A stretch of 64,000 nucleotides of DNA from Symbiodinium natans (GCA_905221605.1 CAJNDS010002097.1:62001-126000), one strand, 5' to 3'. Counted from the stretch's first letter, positions 11,465 to 22,110 are shown. Program-made: numbers and translations. Notes: generated by a model from the sequence alone, not told the origin.

Positions 11465-11539
11465 CTACATCTGCATGTGGGCCATGGCCTCCTGGACATC
11501 TTCGAAGCTGAGACCCCCGTGCGACGGTGCGGCGTAATC
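11465..11539 (-). CDS. Possible terminal exon downstream of the USP His box
   Basis: CTTCAG/G opens 24 codons ending in TAG: DYAAPSHGGLSFEDVQEAM then AHMQM. It is in phase 0. A GC site (TCG/GCC) inside the last USP exon would join WCTGFS to this segment and skip the nearer stop, giving a longer USP C-terminus; USP domains often end with an acidic SxEDV-like stretch. It could instead be a separate gene. Confidence 0.4.
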   Translation of the reverse strand, partial: DYAAPSHGGLSFEDVQEAMAHMQM

Positions 11540-11933
11540 CTGAAGAGATAAAGATTGTCAGAAACAGGTTGGAAATGGGACCCAAAACGCCAAGGAACAA
11601 GAGTAGGTGGAAAGGTGTTTTCGGCAGATCCTGCAAAGTAAAATCAAAGAGCCTCAAAGCATGGCAGCTTGAATGACTGTTGGTTGCCGGCCTGTTGTCC
11701 GACAAAGCGACTCGCCACTGGTCATGCCCGCATAAGCATTCAATTCATACACGAGCCTCGGCATGCAGGGCAAGCATGAAAGAGCCACTACCAAGAACCT
11801 GGGAATCGCACGCCAAGAAGCAGATATGCAACACTGGCCGCGCTGACAGCCTTCTCGTCGGTGAGAGCTGCAGCAGGCAAAAAAATAGTGGCATGGAGAA
11901 TATCATCGGCCAGTGCCATCGCTTAAACCAATG

Positions 11934-12038
11934 CTAGGCAGGTGCCGCGGCCGAGAAGCCCGTGCACCAACTGTTGTCGACCATGTACCATCTATCGGCT
12001 TTGTAATAGGCAGTAAAGTGACCGCCATCCAGCGTGCC
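11934..12038 (-). CDS. USP-like exon with catalytic His box
   Basis: 35 codons including the stop, entered in phase 0 at GTCAG/G. GGHFTAYYK carries the catalytic His, and WYMVDNSW holds the usual W-Y-x-x-D-(D/N)-S stretch with Asn-Ser in place of Asp-Ser. Confidence 0.7.
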   Translation of the reverse strand, partial: GTLDGGHFTAYYKADRWYMVDNSWCTGFSAAAPA

Positions 12039-14060
12039 CTGACAACACGTCGAAATGAACGGTCAAGAGCCTGCGAAAAACATTGGTCGCGCCTCATGCA
12101 CAAGGAAAGAGCGCAGATCGTACTCCCACAACCTCAGCTGCACAGTAAGATGACTGCACGGGACTATATGCTGGCATAGGGACACGAGAAATGGAAAGCC
12201 GAAGCGCTCCACATCTTCAAGGCGCAGGTCGGAGTGGCACGGCGGTAGTAGAGGCAGTTGCAATCCCTCAGCACAAGTAGGAATAGTCGGACCCTAAATC
12301 GTAAACCTCGAAACCGTCCAACCCTACTTGGGTTCCCCTGCAGGCTTGACGCTCATTAGTTCTTAAACTTCAGGGTTCAGAGTTTAGGATGAAAATTCGG
12401 GATTGAAGGTGAAGGCACACGGACAACCAAGGCGTGAACCTGGAAAGGAACAGTGATGGAGGCCGCATTCTTGGAGCTAGCCGCTGCGGACTTGTCCGCT
12501 GCACGCCATCGTTGCACGCATAGAGGCAGCGTAAGCGGCGCCACCCTGGGTGTCACAATGGATCACACGCAGCGCCGGAGTGTGCCTTGAAAAAGTGCAA
12601 GCAAGGGGCTTGCCATGGCTACGCTTGAGCGCTCTCGTTGCTGTGAATCGAGCGGTATCACCATTGGTCATTTGCACAAAGCAATTCTGCACCTTGTCTC
12701 TCCATTGGTGATTTGCACAAAGCAATTCTGCACTTGTGAAAAGGAAGTCAAAGGCCCCACAGAGCAAGAATGGCACAAAGAGGCATGCGCCTCTGCAAAT
12801 ATCGCGTCCTGCAGCATGAGTTGCAGGTTCCTTTCCTTGCGGCCGGCAATTTCCTTGCAAGCAACGAAAGAAACAAGAAGTTAGAAGAAGCCACAAGAAG
12901 CCCTCGGCATGCATTGGCGTGTTTAAGTTCAAGATCGGACAGCGGTATGCGAAGAATGTATAGTGGCTCGGAAGGAGGGATGGAAACTCGCGAATCCTGG
13001 GCTTGGCAGCAGAACAAGCACGCCAGAATGAAGCTGTAAAGCAGCAAACCCAGACCCCCGTGTTTCCTCAACCACAAATGGAATGGTTATGGGTGCCGCC
13101 GCAGAGCATCCAGCTTGAGCGACTGGAACGCCTCGGCTCTGGCACAGGTCACCATGTTGACAGTCAGCTCGAGCCCGCCGCACCTCAGTTAGGGTCTCGA
13201 CAAATGAAGCTTGGGAAGGACAGCACCAACTAGATCTCGAGAGCAGAGTGTTGTGCCAAGACATCAGACCAAGCACAATGGCAAAATCTCCTCCAAAATG
13301 CGAACGGCATCCTCCTGCCATAGGCTGCCAAAAACGCAGAACCCTGCGGGTTGAGGTTGCAGGGTTCGGGGTTGAGGCACAGAGCCAAGCACGGAGACTG
13401 CGCTACAGTAAGTCATTTGGTTCGGACCCCCGCGACCATCATCACCCCGAGAGACGGTTCTGTACATCATCCTGTGTGGTTTCGCTTGAGACTTGCCCGC
13501 GTGTCAGCATAGGCCGCCTGCAGGCCACGGGACACCAGATCAAAATTGGCCAAGTACTGCTCTAGCTGCACCTGGAGTGAAATCACGAGTCGCTTGTGGC
13601 TTGAGAAAGCGAAAGAGACCAAAAAAAAGAGGTAGACCATCATGGCCAAGCAGCCATGAGAAGGCGGTCCACCACTCGGGTTCGAGACATTTCAATGATA
13701 TGAGAAATCTCCTGCCAACAGGCGAGCAAGCCTTGGGGGAGGAGCCTGAGCGCGGCCTCCGAACAGAGTCCTTGTGCAGCGTCTCGTCGACAGCATGTCC
13801 GCTCAGAAGCTCCTCAAACAGGCTGTGATCTAACTCATGCTGCAGGGGCAGGCTCTCTCTCGCCTCGTGCACAGCCAGGATAGTCAACGTTGCCTGTTCA
13901 AGCGGAAGGCAAAAAGAAAGGAAAACCTTGTCCGTGTATATGTGAGCGTAGCAGTCACAGCATCTGGCCTGCAAGTAACATGTCACTCCTGCATTCTCGT
14001 GCCCGAAACAGACAAACTTGCACCTGAGCAGCTCACTATTCTTGCTGTCACGAAGTCCAG
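11934..14060 (-). CDS. Ubiquitin-specific protease-like (C19) catalytic domain, spliced
   Basis: Deubiquitinase-type cysteine protease; would remove ubiquitin from proteins. The Cys box is GHENAGVTCYLQ with the nucleophile codon at 13978-13980, resembling the NxGxTCYxN signature of USPs; a GC donor then leads over a 75-base intron (13968-13894) to ATLTILAVHEARESLPLQ in phase. The His box is the strongest evidence: exon 12266-12172 (ERFGFPFLVSLC), a 39-base intron, exon 12132-12093 (LWEYDLRSFLVHE), a 54-base intron, and exon 12038-11934 (GTLDGGHFTAYYKADRWYMV, then DNSW). All three His-side joins keep phase and use GC donors with AG/G acceptors, and together give the YDL..(V/L)VHEGxLxGGHxTAY pattern. 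The middle (about 12.3-13.7 kb) is open in places but was not assembled. No USP subfamily can be named. Confidence 0.62.
12093..12132 (-). CDS. USP-like 40-bp exon
   Basis: Entered in phase 2 at CTGAG/G and left in phase 0 at GAG/GC. Encodes LWEYDLRSFLVHE, the strand just before the His box. Flanked by introns of only 39 and 54 bases. Confidence 0.68.
12172..12266 (-). CDS. USP-like exon before the His box
   Basis: Entered at CTGAG/G in phase 0 and left at CA/GC in phase 2, matching the next exon. Encodes LQLPLLPPCHSDLRLEDVER and FGFPFLVSLC, comparable with the segment of USPs where the LxRF strand is followed by a short FP-containing strand. Confidence 0.55.
12640..12735. repeat. Direct repeat, ATTTGCACAAAGCAATTCTGCAC
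   Basis: Two copies of the 22-base motif, about 52 bases apart, each preceded by CCATTGGT. They lie within the unassembled middle of the USP-like gene. They may be a recent duplication or footprint. Confidence 0.7.
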
Positions 14061-14499
14061 AAAGCCACACATCCACAGCAAAACGTTCCTGAAACATGAA
14101 GGGGAGCCTGTCAGCACACCTTTGCAGCAGCATCTTCTTGCGCTGCTCGACATCGCCCAGGTCTGACGGCCAAGCGAGAGGGGGCTGAGCCTGAGCAAGA
14201 TTGCTCAAGAGATGGTCATGCAAGGATAGCGATGCAGAACACGGCCCCCATCCAAACACAGGCCCCCGCACAGTCACTTGGTGGAGCAACACCTTCTTCG
14301 CTGAGCGCTTGCTTCAAGCGAGCCAGCAGATCAGCCTGGCAATGTGGCACAGCCATGGGGTGGGCCCTTTCAATGTGCAGGTTTTCGTGGGCCATGAATC
14401 ATGGCCTTCTTTCCCGTGGTCTGCAATCCGCGGCTTCGTAGTTTATCTTTCAACGCTGGCACCGTTAACGTATCAACGTCGGCAGAGGAGTCGGGCTGC

Positions 14500-15307
14500 T
14501 CCTGCAATGCCATGCATCACGCCAAAGATCCGAATATGCACCGGAAATCTGAACATTAGAATCCCCCACTGTTGGACTCGAAAGTTGGAAACAGAACAGC
14601 AGGACTCGAAAGTAGGAAACAGAACAGTTTGAGGCCTGCACGATGGCCTTCTGCCTTTTGGCCCTTTGCGAGCTGGCTTTCCGAAGGTCCTGCCAAAACA
14701 AGCAATTGCAACAACAAGCACAGTCCCGACAACCGGCCAAGAATGGACAGAGACATGGGCTCCTTGCGCTTCCTGGTATCCTCCATAATTTTGGACAGCA
14801 GGTCCAGTGACAATCTGCGATAGTCCACCTCCTTTTCGCTGCGAAGCTGACCGCGATACAGCCGCCCCATCATCGGATCGTTCACAGCTGGGCAGTGCAG
14901 CTTGATATGATTTTCATCATAACCATTGTTAGTCCAAAACTGGAGCGGCCGCTCCAGGACCTCACAAACTTTGCGATGGCTGAGCTCGTGGTATGAGGAC
15001 AAGGACGTCAACAACATTTCTCGCACATCGCTCCAGTGCATCGCCGCACCAGTGCGAGCAGCTGCAACAGCCGCGAAAAAACCCTGCAAAGTCGCAGAGT
15101 CTACACCCAGTGCTTGGACCGCTACATCGTGGGCCACGAGCTGCTTCATGAGAGTTCGACAACTTGAACATTCCTTTCGGTCTCCACACGGCATCTCCGT
15201 AACGACCCGAGAGCACTTCGAACATGTGAACGTTTTCGCACTCCCAGCAGCAGCACGAAGGCGACGCAGCAAGGTTGCCTCACAGGGACTGTCATCAAAG
15301 AACCGCT
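14500..15307 (-). CDS. Uncharacterised Cys-rich protein exon(s)
   Basis: A long coherent minus-strand reading frame. It opens RFFDDSPCEATLLRRLR, has a possible zinc-binding cluster (FTCSKCSRVV ... ECSSC, four or five Cys over about 25 residues) and then helical sequence (SSYHELSHRKVCEVLERPLQ, GRLYRGQLRSEKEVDYRR, LLSKIMEDTRKRKE). An in-frame stop lies just upstream at 15308 while the sequence before it is open in another frame, so a frameshift or a small splice may separate them. It is upstream of and collinear with the USP-like gene and may be its N-terminus or a separate gene. The 3' part after about 14750 becomes low in coding character. Confidence 0.5.
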
Positions 15308-15309
15308 AG

Positions 15310-15440
15310 GCAATTTGTGTACACGGAAACGACATGCCTTGTTGCCGGAGTCATCAAGGTCTCGCTCAACCAGCATCGCACGAAGCTGGCTAACCTGGAC
15401 AGGGCTTTCCCCGCGCGTGCCCCTAGGCATTCACAACACA
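15310..15440 (-). CDS. Possible upstream exon or frame-shifted continuation
   Basis: Minus strand reads VQVSQLRAMLVERDLDDSGN followed by KACRFRVHKLPS, then loses the frame that continues in the Cys-rich exon. A one-base indel or an unseen splice would reconnect them. There are two ACAAACGAGCCAGGGCTGCACTGCA copies immediately upstream (15438-15500). Confidence 0.35.
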
Positions 15441-15921
15441 AACGAGCCAGGGCTGCACTGCACATGCAAGCCACAAACGAGCCAGGGCTGCACTGCACAC
15501 TTCCAGTGCCAATTGGTCTCCTTCTCCAGAAGCCCCAGAAGCCCTTACCAGCTGTTCTCCAGCATCTTCTGTTTCCTCTCCAGCATCCTCTGTCTGCTCT
15601 TGCAGTCCTTCAGAAGCTCTTGCAACACAGGCAAAAAAGAAAGAACGAGACATGCCAAACAAGGGGCCGGCCTAACAAAGGAACGACTGGAGAATTGCAC
15701 TCCAAACGACCAGAGCCGTCACGCTGGCCTCCGAGTACAGTGGTGCATGGTATGCTTCCAGTTTCTAGCACGAATCTCCACTCGGAATGGGAAGAGCAGG
15801 CCTGCAGGTAAAGCAGGAACCGGAACAAGGGAGCCGGCACGAGTAGCGAGCCATGGCGCTTTTGCTGACTCCAGGCACAGCACCAAGCAGCAAGTGTCGA
15901 AATGAAGCGGTTTCGTCCCGG

Positions 15922-16135
15922 AACTAGAGGACACTGAAGTAGAACTAGAGGACACTGAAGCAGAACTAGAGGACGCTGAAGTAGAACTTGAGGACACGAA
16001 ACGGTCACTACACTAAATCACTAAACTATAACGACAGTACACTGAAGCAGAACTAGAGGACGCTGAAGTAGAACTTGAGGACACGAAACTGTCACTACAC
16101 TAAATCACTAAACTATAACGACAGTACACTGAACT
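15922..16135. repeat. Nested tandem repeats: 18-bp units within a 90-bp duplication
   Basis: Imperfect units of AACTAGAGGACACTGAAGTAG-type repeat, read on minus as Ser/Thr/Val-rich peptide, are followed by CACTACACTAAATCACTAAA. The segment from 15961 to about 16044 is then repeated to about 16135 with few changes. Confidence 0.85.
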
Positions 16136-16154
16136 ACACATGGTACCCAAAAAA

Positions 16155-16258
16155 CTGTGTCATGGAACAAAGCAGCGGCGTCATGGAACAAAGCAGCGGC
16201 GTCATGGAACAGTATTGTCTTGTCATGGAACAGTGTTGTCGTGTCATAGAACACGATT
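16155..16258. repeat. 18/21-bp tandem repeat (GTCATGGAACAAAGCAGCGGC)
   Basis: Five imperfect copies, diverging rightward (…GTATTGTCTT…, …TGTTGTCGT…). On plus it reads MEQSSGV repeats, but the frame closes at once on both sides. Confidence 0.8.
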
Positions 16259-16299
16259 TCTAAACATGGTACGAGCACGTGCTTCTTACCCTAAACCCG

Positions 16300-18500
16300 C
16301 TAAGGGTTTAGGGTTTAGGGTTTAGGGTTTAGGGTTTAGGGTTTTGGGCCTCAGCGAACCTACACCACCCCCGGTTAAGATGTTGTGAATTCTCTACCTG
16401 GCGGCTTATAGTAGCAAGGGCCTACGTAAACACAAGGGTGGCTTGCGAATTGAAACTCGAGAGGTGTATGACAGAGCCACAAAAGTGTCGACTTTGCGAG
16501 CACAAATCATGCTTATGTCTCATAAATGGCTTTGAGAGAACCTTCTGTTGCGAATATTGCCATGGAGTCATCAGGGACAACAATAGCCCATAAACCCTAA
16601 ACCCTAAACCCTAAACCCTGGGACCGGACCCAGGATGGATCTTGGGAGTTTTTTGTCGGTTCTTTGGGTAGTTACATGGTCCCTGGGTATGGGCCCTTAG
16701 TAGAGAAACCCTGACATCCCCCTTATGGGCTTTGGGTTTAGGGTTTAGGGCTTAGGGCTATATACCCTATAAGTTGGGATGCCCTTAAAAGAGATTATAC
16801 TAGGGGGTACCATAAGGGCTGCTAGCACACAGGGAAACATTCCAACCTATAAAACTCAAGGGCCTGTAATTAACTTCAGACCTTAAAGGTATGGGGCCGT
16901 ATTCAAGGACAATATAGCTACCCTTAGATTGCTTAAGAGTTTAGGGCTTAGGGCTTAGGGAGCTCTACCTTGGATTCGCGTGACGTGTGATGAATGGAGT
17001 CGGAAGGTGGAGAGAGCACCTATACTTCATGTTTGGGGTGCTAAACCCTACCCTAACACCCAAACCCTGAACCCTGAAGCCTAGAGCTTAAAGCCCAAAC
17101 CCGAACCCTAAACCCTACCCCCTACAGCCTCCTAAACCTGAAGGCCTAAAGCCTACACCCTAGACCCTAGCCATAAATCCTACTTTGCCGGCCGAGGAGT
17201 TGCAAGTTTACCATCGGGTTCTTAAGAGAGGGGGCTTCAGGGGGGTATGTAACCGAAGGCTCCCTAATGCCCCCTACTACCCCCTAAGGCTCCCTAAGCT
17301 TCAGGAAGGTTCCCTAGGTACCGAACCCCCTAAACCCTAAACCTTAACCCCTAAACCTCAAGCACCCTATAAGTTCAGTGTGCTGGAGAGGCCAAGCCTT
17401 TGAGCCTGTACCTTGGAGACTAAAGGAACCCTAACATTGGCACCCTCCTTTGCCCTTTACTACGATAAGCCTCATCAGGAAGACTCTGTGTAGCCCTAAA
17501 CCCTAAACCCTAAATCTTAAACCCTAAACCCTAAACCCGAAAACCCTAAACCCTAAACCCTAGACCCTAAACCCTATGCACCCTCAACCCCTCCAAGCAC
17601 TTCGCTGCTTCATCTTGTTTACGGTTGGAACCGTGGGCCCTTAGTATGGCGCCTTACCCTCTTTTACAGGGGGTTTACAGGGATCCGAAGTATGGGCCCT
17701 ATGTATAGTGTATATAAGGGTTTAGGTTTAGGGTTTAGGGTTTAGGGTTTAGGGTTTAGGGTTTAGGGTTTAGGGTTTAGGGTTTAGGGCTTAGGGTTTA
17801 GGGTTTAGGATTTGGGGTCTGGGGTCCCCTATCTTGTCTAGGCTTTGAAGAGTTTAGGGCCCTCCAGGGTTGAGGGTCGAGCTGTCAGGGTAGGGGTTAG
17901 GTTTCAGGGTTTAGGGTTTAGGGTTTAGGGTTTAGGGTTTAGGGTTTAGGGTCTAGGGTTTAGGGTTTAGGGTTTAGGGTCTAAACCCCCCGCGGCGCCT
18001 CTTCAACCAAAGAGACCCAGACAGGGTGGGAAGTGGGCAGGTCGGGTGCACCTCTCACAAAGAAGCTTTCGAGGCTTTTGGAGAGTCTCGAGGGATTTCG
18101 TTGGGCTTGCGGGTCCTGTGGGGTTCAGGATGTGAGGATTTGGGGTTAGGGGTTTAGGATTGCATTACTTTAGGGTTTAGGATGGAATTAGGGTCTGGGT
18201 TGCCTTGAAGCTGATTCAGCTGATTCAGCTGACGTCTGGAACAAGGTCCCTACGAGCCCAAGCGGGAAGACTGACAAAACGGGGGTGCATGAGAAACGGC
18301 GAATCCCGAACCCCACCGCAACCTCCACATGGAATCCAGAATTTGCGTCCAAATGCTTCTCGCGGATACCGACATGAAGGGGTCACCAGGATTTTGGGAC
18401 GTTTTCACTATGTGTAATATAGGGCTTGCCCCTTAAATCCTCTAAGTTCTCATCAGGCCGCAAAACCCAAAACCCTAAACCCTAACGGGCTTTGGCGGGG
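16300..18500. other. Heptamer-rich region, no gene identified
   Basis: Telomere-type arrays at about 16306-16345, 17490-17575, 17718-17820 and 17905-17985, with ACATGGTCCCTGGGTATGGG foldback fragments near 16674 and degenerate CCCTAAA repeat in between. Bases 18205-18417 are unique and open on plus (ending ...GVTRILGRFHYV) without clear splice sites. Confidence 0.5.
17718..17820 (+). repeat. TTTAGGG array
   Basis: About 14 near-perfect heptamers in the G-rich orientation. Confidence 0.95.
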
Positions 18501-18529
18501 GGGGGGGGGGGGGGACATTAAAACTGCCT

Positions 18530-18690
18530 CGGTTGCGCCATGTCCGAATGCCCCACTCTCCAAGACGTCCACTCCAACAAGGAGATGCGGCTGAGAAGTC
18601 TCAACTCAGGAGACTGGAAGTTTGTCGGGTGTTGAGAGCGCGCCCCACCCTCAAGCACACCGTGTACATACTGCGTGGGTTGGAGTGTTG
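18530..18690 (+). CDS. Exon-like island, strand uncertain
   Basis: Plus strand: an ATG at 18540 opens MSECPTLQDVHSNKEMRLRS and LNSGDWKF, followed by a GT. There is also a TCTCAACTCAG/G acceptor inside. The minus strand is equally open (ARSQHPTNFQSPELRLLSRI). Plus is preferred because the islands at 19.69 and 20.55 kb have much better splice borders on plus. Confidence 0.35.
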
Positions 18691-18703
18691 AGGCTTTAGG
18701 CTA

Positions 18704-18872
18704 GGTTTAGGGTTTAGGGTTTAGGGTTTAGGGTTTAGGGTTTAGGGTTTAGGGTTTAGGGTTTAGGGTTTAGGGTTTAGGGTTTAGGGCTTAGGGTTTA
18801 GGGTTTAGGGTTTAGGGTTTAGGTTTAGGGTTTAGGGTTTAGGGTTTAGGGTTTAGGGTTTAGGGTTTAGGG
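18704..18872 (+). repeat. Longest TTTAGGG array in the window
   Basis: About 24 heptamers in the G-rich orientation with one TTAGGGC and one six-base unit, then decay into GGGTGTAGG-type variants. Confidence 0.97.
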
Positions 18873-19140
18873 TCTTGGGTTTAGGGTTTAGGGTTAAGGG
18901 TGTAGGGTGTAGGGTTTAGGGTCTAGGGTGTAGGTATTAGATGGTAGGGTTTAGGGAAAGTGCTCTTCAGACATTCAAAACCCTACATGCGAGCCGGGCT
19001 CAGGTTTGTTGGGGTTGTAGATCCCTTAGGCCGGGTTTAGGCTTTAGGCTTTAGGCTTTAGGGTTTAGGGTTTAGGGTTTAGGGCTAATGAAACCCTAAT
19101 GCCTAACCCCCCCAGAAGGAAGAATCTGCAAGAGGACCTA

Positions 19141-19238
19141 GGGATGTTCCCCCTTTTACTAACAGTCCTCAATAGGGAGATCAGTACCCCTTGATTAAAA
19201 TCCCTATTAAGGACTGGTAGCATAAGGGGAACATCCCA
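19141..19238. mobile_element. Foldback element, family A
   Basis: Arms GGGATGTTCCCCCTTTTACT and AACAGTCCTCAATAGGGA pair with TCCCTATTAAGGACTGGTAG and ATAAGGGGAACATCCC. No coding capacity. Closely related copies occur at 23904, 27042, 43084 and 51247, and half copies at 1 and 54998. Confidence 0.8.
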
Positions 19239-19349
19239 ATTTATAGGGCATACAGCCCTAAACCCTAAACCCTAAACCCCCTAAACCCTAAACCCTGAAC
19301 CCATAAGGGGATATAAGGTTCCCAACAGAGACCCATAGAGGGCCCCCAT

Positions 19350-19590
19350 ACAGTCGATCAACCCGCGTTGAAGCTTCAGGAGGGGACTCTTTGGCCTAAG
19401 AAAGGCATGCTCGCCCTGCCATCAAGTTTTACGCGTGTAGGGGGAGGGAAGGGTGGCAAGTGGGTTTAGGGCTTAGGGTTTAGTTGCTAGACGCAGAGCC
19501 TTGAGGGTTTCGAGTTCGGGGAAGTGCGGACAGCAAACAAACAGCAGCTTGACACCACATGCAGCCTTTGAGGGACTGCAAACCAGTCCC
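19350..19590 (+). CDS. Exon-like islands, strand uncertain
   Basis: Plus strand: GCTTCAG/G then EGTLWPKK with a GC donor near 19401, and CTTGAG/G then GFEFGE with a GT donor near 19530. On the minus strand the same stretches read GEHAFLRPKSPLLKLQRGLI and AACGVKLLFVCCPHFPELET, also after AG/G acceptors. One strand is coding by appearance, but I cannot decide which. Confidence 0.33.
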
Positions 19591-19692
19591 CCTAAACCTT
19601 AGATGCCTAACCCTAAACCCTAAACCCCAAACCCCAAACCCTAAACCCTAAACCCCAAACCCTGGTTCGACCTCCTGCAAATGCCTTCCCAG

Positions 19693-19759
19693 GCTCCTTC
19701 TGCATGTGGAATGCGCTCAGGGTCGACGCCCGCGAAGCCGCGGTGTCGCATTGTCGAAG
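19693..19759 (+). CDS. Internal exon, unknown protein
   Basis: CCTTCCCAG/G acceptor and AAG/GTGTAG donor enclose 67 bases, entered in phase 2 and left in phase 0. They encode LLLHVECAQGRRPRSRGV followed by ALSK. Both borders match the local rule, the best support for a plus-strand gene here. The family is not recognised. Confidence 0.48.
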
Positions 19760-19999
19760 GTGTAGGGGGTTTAGGGTTTAGGGTTTAGGGTTTAGGTTTA
19801 GGGTTTAGGGTTTAGGGTTTAGGGTTTAGGGTTTATGCTTTACGGGCCTCAGGTTGCTTCCCTCACTGCATGGACACTCCACTGACATCGCGGCTACGCT
19901 GAGTTCATGGGGCCCCTCATAAAGACATGTGAGGAACACGTGATCGTCCCGAGCGTGCGAGGGTTTGGGCTTCTGGTGGGGGGGGAGGGGAGGTTCGGC

Positions 20000-20180
20000 A
20001 AGCCAGCCTCCTGCAACGCCTCCAGATGGTCTTTCCCAATAGCCGCGTGGAGCTCGCTTCCAAGTGTTCGGCTGCGCTGAAGGCTGAAAGTGACGTCGAA
20101 AGCCAGAGAGGGCAGATTCTATTTTTTGCAGGGTTGGGATCCAGATGCCTTGGTTAAAGTTAAAGTGTCAAGATAATACC
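20000..20180 (+). CDS. Exon-like islands, unknown protein
   Basis: Plus strand reads LLQRLQMVFPNSRVELASKC then SAALK before a GC donor-like site near 20082. A TTCTATTTTTTGCAG/G acceptor at about 20134, with a strong pyrimidine tract, opens a further short stretch (GWDPDAL). The minus strand is open too (ELHAAIGKDHLE). Confidence 0.35.
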
Positions 20181-20549
20181 AACAAGTGAAGCCAGGTGTA
20201 GATCTTCAAGAAAACTATGTACAATGAGATTAGAACCTTCCAAACACAAATCCTTGTGAGACCTGCAGTAGCATACAGGGAGTCGTTGGAAACTAGGTCG
20301 TTGTGGTGATCTCTTCGATTATTTGTTGCTTAAAGTGTTCTACTACAAGACATGCCGATAAATGGCCCTGACCCCCATGTCTCAAGGCAAGTCAAGGATG
20401 CTGGCCCGGCCTGATGCGAGCGGATCTATCTGGCCTTCACGCGAAGAACCTGGCAGAAGGCGAGCGCATGGACACCACCCCAGCCCGTGCCCCGCCCCAC
20501 GCCACCCCCCGCACACCACCCCACTTCCCCCAACCCCCCATCCTTCTAG

Positions 20550-20665
20550 GAAACGCGCCACTTGATGCAGCTCAAGTAATTCATACCGTTCGCGACGCCA
20601 TGCAGCCCAAAAAAATCAACATCCGGTACTTCCAGATTCTTGGAGAGCTGTGGCCGAGGTTCTAA
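20550..20665 (+). CDS. Probable terminal exon, unknown protein
   Basis: A long C/T-rich tract and TTCTAG/G acceptor lead, in phase 1, into 37 codons and a TAA. It encodes NAPLDAAQVIHTVRDAMQPK and KINIRYFQILGELWPRF, with the look of a conserved C-terminal helix pair. No family is recognised. The open frame extends upstream through the pyrimidine tract, so an unspliced longer exon from about 20414 is possible. After the stop the sequence returns at once to TTTAGGG repeat. Confidence 0.5.
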
Positions 20666-20679
20666 GCAGAAGCATGGTC

Positions 20680-22110
20680 TAGGGCTAGGGTTCGGGTTTA
20701 GGGTTCGGGTTTAGGGTTTAGGGTTTTGGGTTTAGGGTTTAGGGCTTAGGGTTTGGGGTTTAGGGTTTAGAGTTTAGGGTCCAGGGTCTAGGGCTAGGGT
20801 TCGGGGGTTTAGGGTTCTGTCTGATATAACCCTTTTGGGGTGCACTATATGTAGACCTACCGAAACTGCTTGTGAACGATCACGAAGCCCCTAGGAAACC
20901 CTTCACATAAACAACCCAATGTAACCGAAGCCCTAAACTCGAAACCCTAAAACCTGTAAACCCTAAAAACCCTATAACCATCTACCCTAGGCCCTAAACC
21001 CCCAACCCTAACCCTGAACCCCAAGGTGCGGCACCCCAAAACGCAAAATCCCAGGCTTGCAACTCACCATGAGTCCTCAGAAGGGTCCCCACCAAAACCA
21101 GGCTGAGCTGAACTCTGACCGACTTGATCGAGTTTCGAGTTTCGTGTTTCGGTACTGCAGGGTTTAGTTTTTGGGGTTTAGGGTTTAAGGTTTGGGGTTT
21201 CAGGTTTAAGGTTTGGGGCTTTGGGGTTTTGGGGTTTTGGGGTTTTGGGGTTTTGGGGTTTTGGGCTTTAGGGTTTTGGGCTTTGGGTTTAGGACTTAGG
21301 GTTTAACGTTTACGAGGGAGGTATCGAGCTTGGGGGGGTTTGCAAGCGTTAGGGATTGCTGAGGCTTTAGGGCTTCAGGGCTTCTAAACCCCAAACCGTC
21401 TAGGGTTCAGGAGTTTGGGGCACAGAACGGCGCGCCTCAAAAATGAGCATTCGCCACCTCGGGCGCGATTCAGCGGTCTTAGGGCTTTAGGGGCTTCAGG
21501 GTTTTAGGGGGTTTGGGGGGGTGTTAGAGGCTTAGGGGTTCAGGGGTTAGGGGTAGAGGGTTTTAGGGGTTCAGTGTTCAGGGGCTTACGTTTTGGGGGT
21601 TTGTAAGGGCTTATGAGGAGTTTTAGGGGTTTAGGGGTTTTACGGGTTTAGGTTTGGGGCTCGGGGGGATATTAGGCTAAACCTTGCGAAACCATCCTAG
21701 GGGGGCCCTCCTAGGGTTGGGGTTCAGGGCGTAGGCTTTGAGGAGTTTAGGGTTGGGGGGTTGGGCTTTGAGAGGTGTAGGGTTTAGGGTTTAGGGTTTA
21801 GGGCCTTTAGGGTTTAGGAAAGTTTAGGGTTTAGGGTGTAGGGTTGTGTCGACCCTGATCAGTCAAGTGCTTTGAGACGTTGCTGAATTCCCGAACACAG
21901 GAGGTCGCGAGTCGACAGAACAGGTCTGCAAGCACAGTGCGTGGCTAGGGTCTTGGCTGACTTCGGAACCCCTCCAAAAAGTTTAACTTTTATGCTCCTT
22001 ACTGTAGTTTCTACAAGAAACCCAAAAAGTTAAAGTCCTAAGAGCCAGCCCGAAGAAAGCCAAGGGGTCTCAGTCATCTTGTACGGGTTGCCTGCCATTT
22101 CCTCTTCGCT
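20680..22110. other. Intergenic heptamer-rich region
   Basis: Degenerate TTTAGGG tracts, including a GGGTTTTG-type run at about 21215-21290 and CCCTAAA blocks near 20950. No gene signal seen. Bases 21975-22035 form a weak foldback (AAAAAGTTTAACTTTTATGC / CCCAAAAAGTTAAAGTCC). Confidence 0.5.

Noticed and set aside
17718-18872. A true telomere or chromosome end
   Set aside because: Arrays are short, change orientation many times and are followed by genes on both sides.
20414-20664. Minus-strand reading LEVPDVDFFGLHGVANGMNY
   Set aside because: Less convincing than the plus exon, which has a pyrimidine tract, TTCTAG/G and a stop; kept only as a caution about strand.
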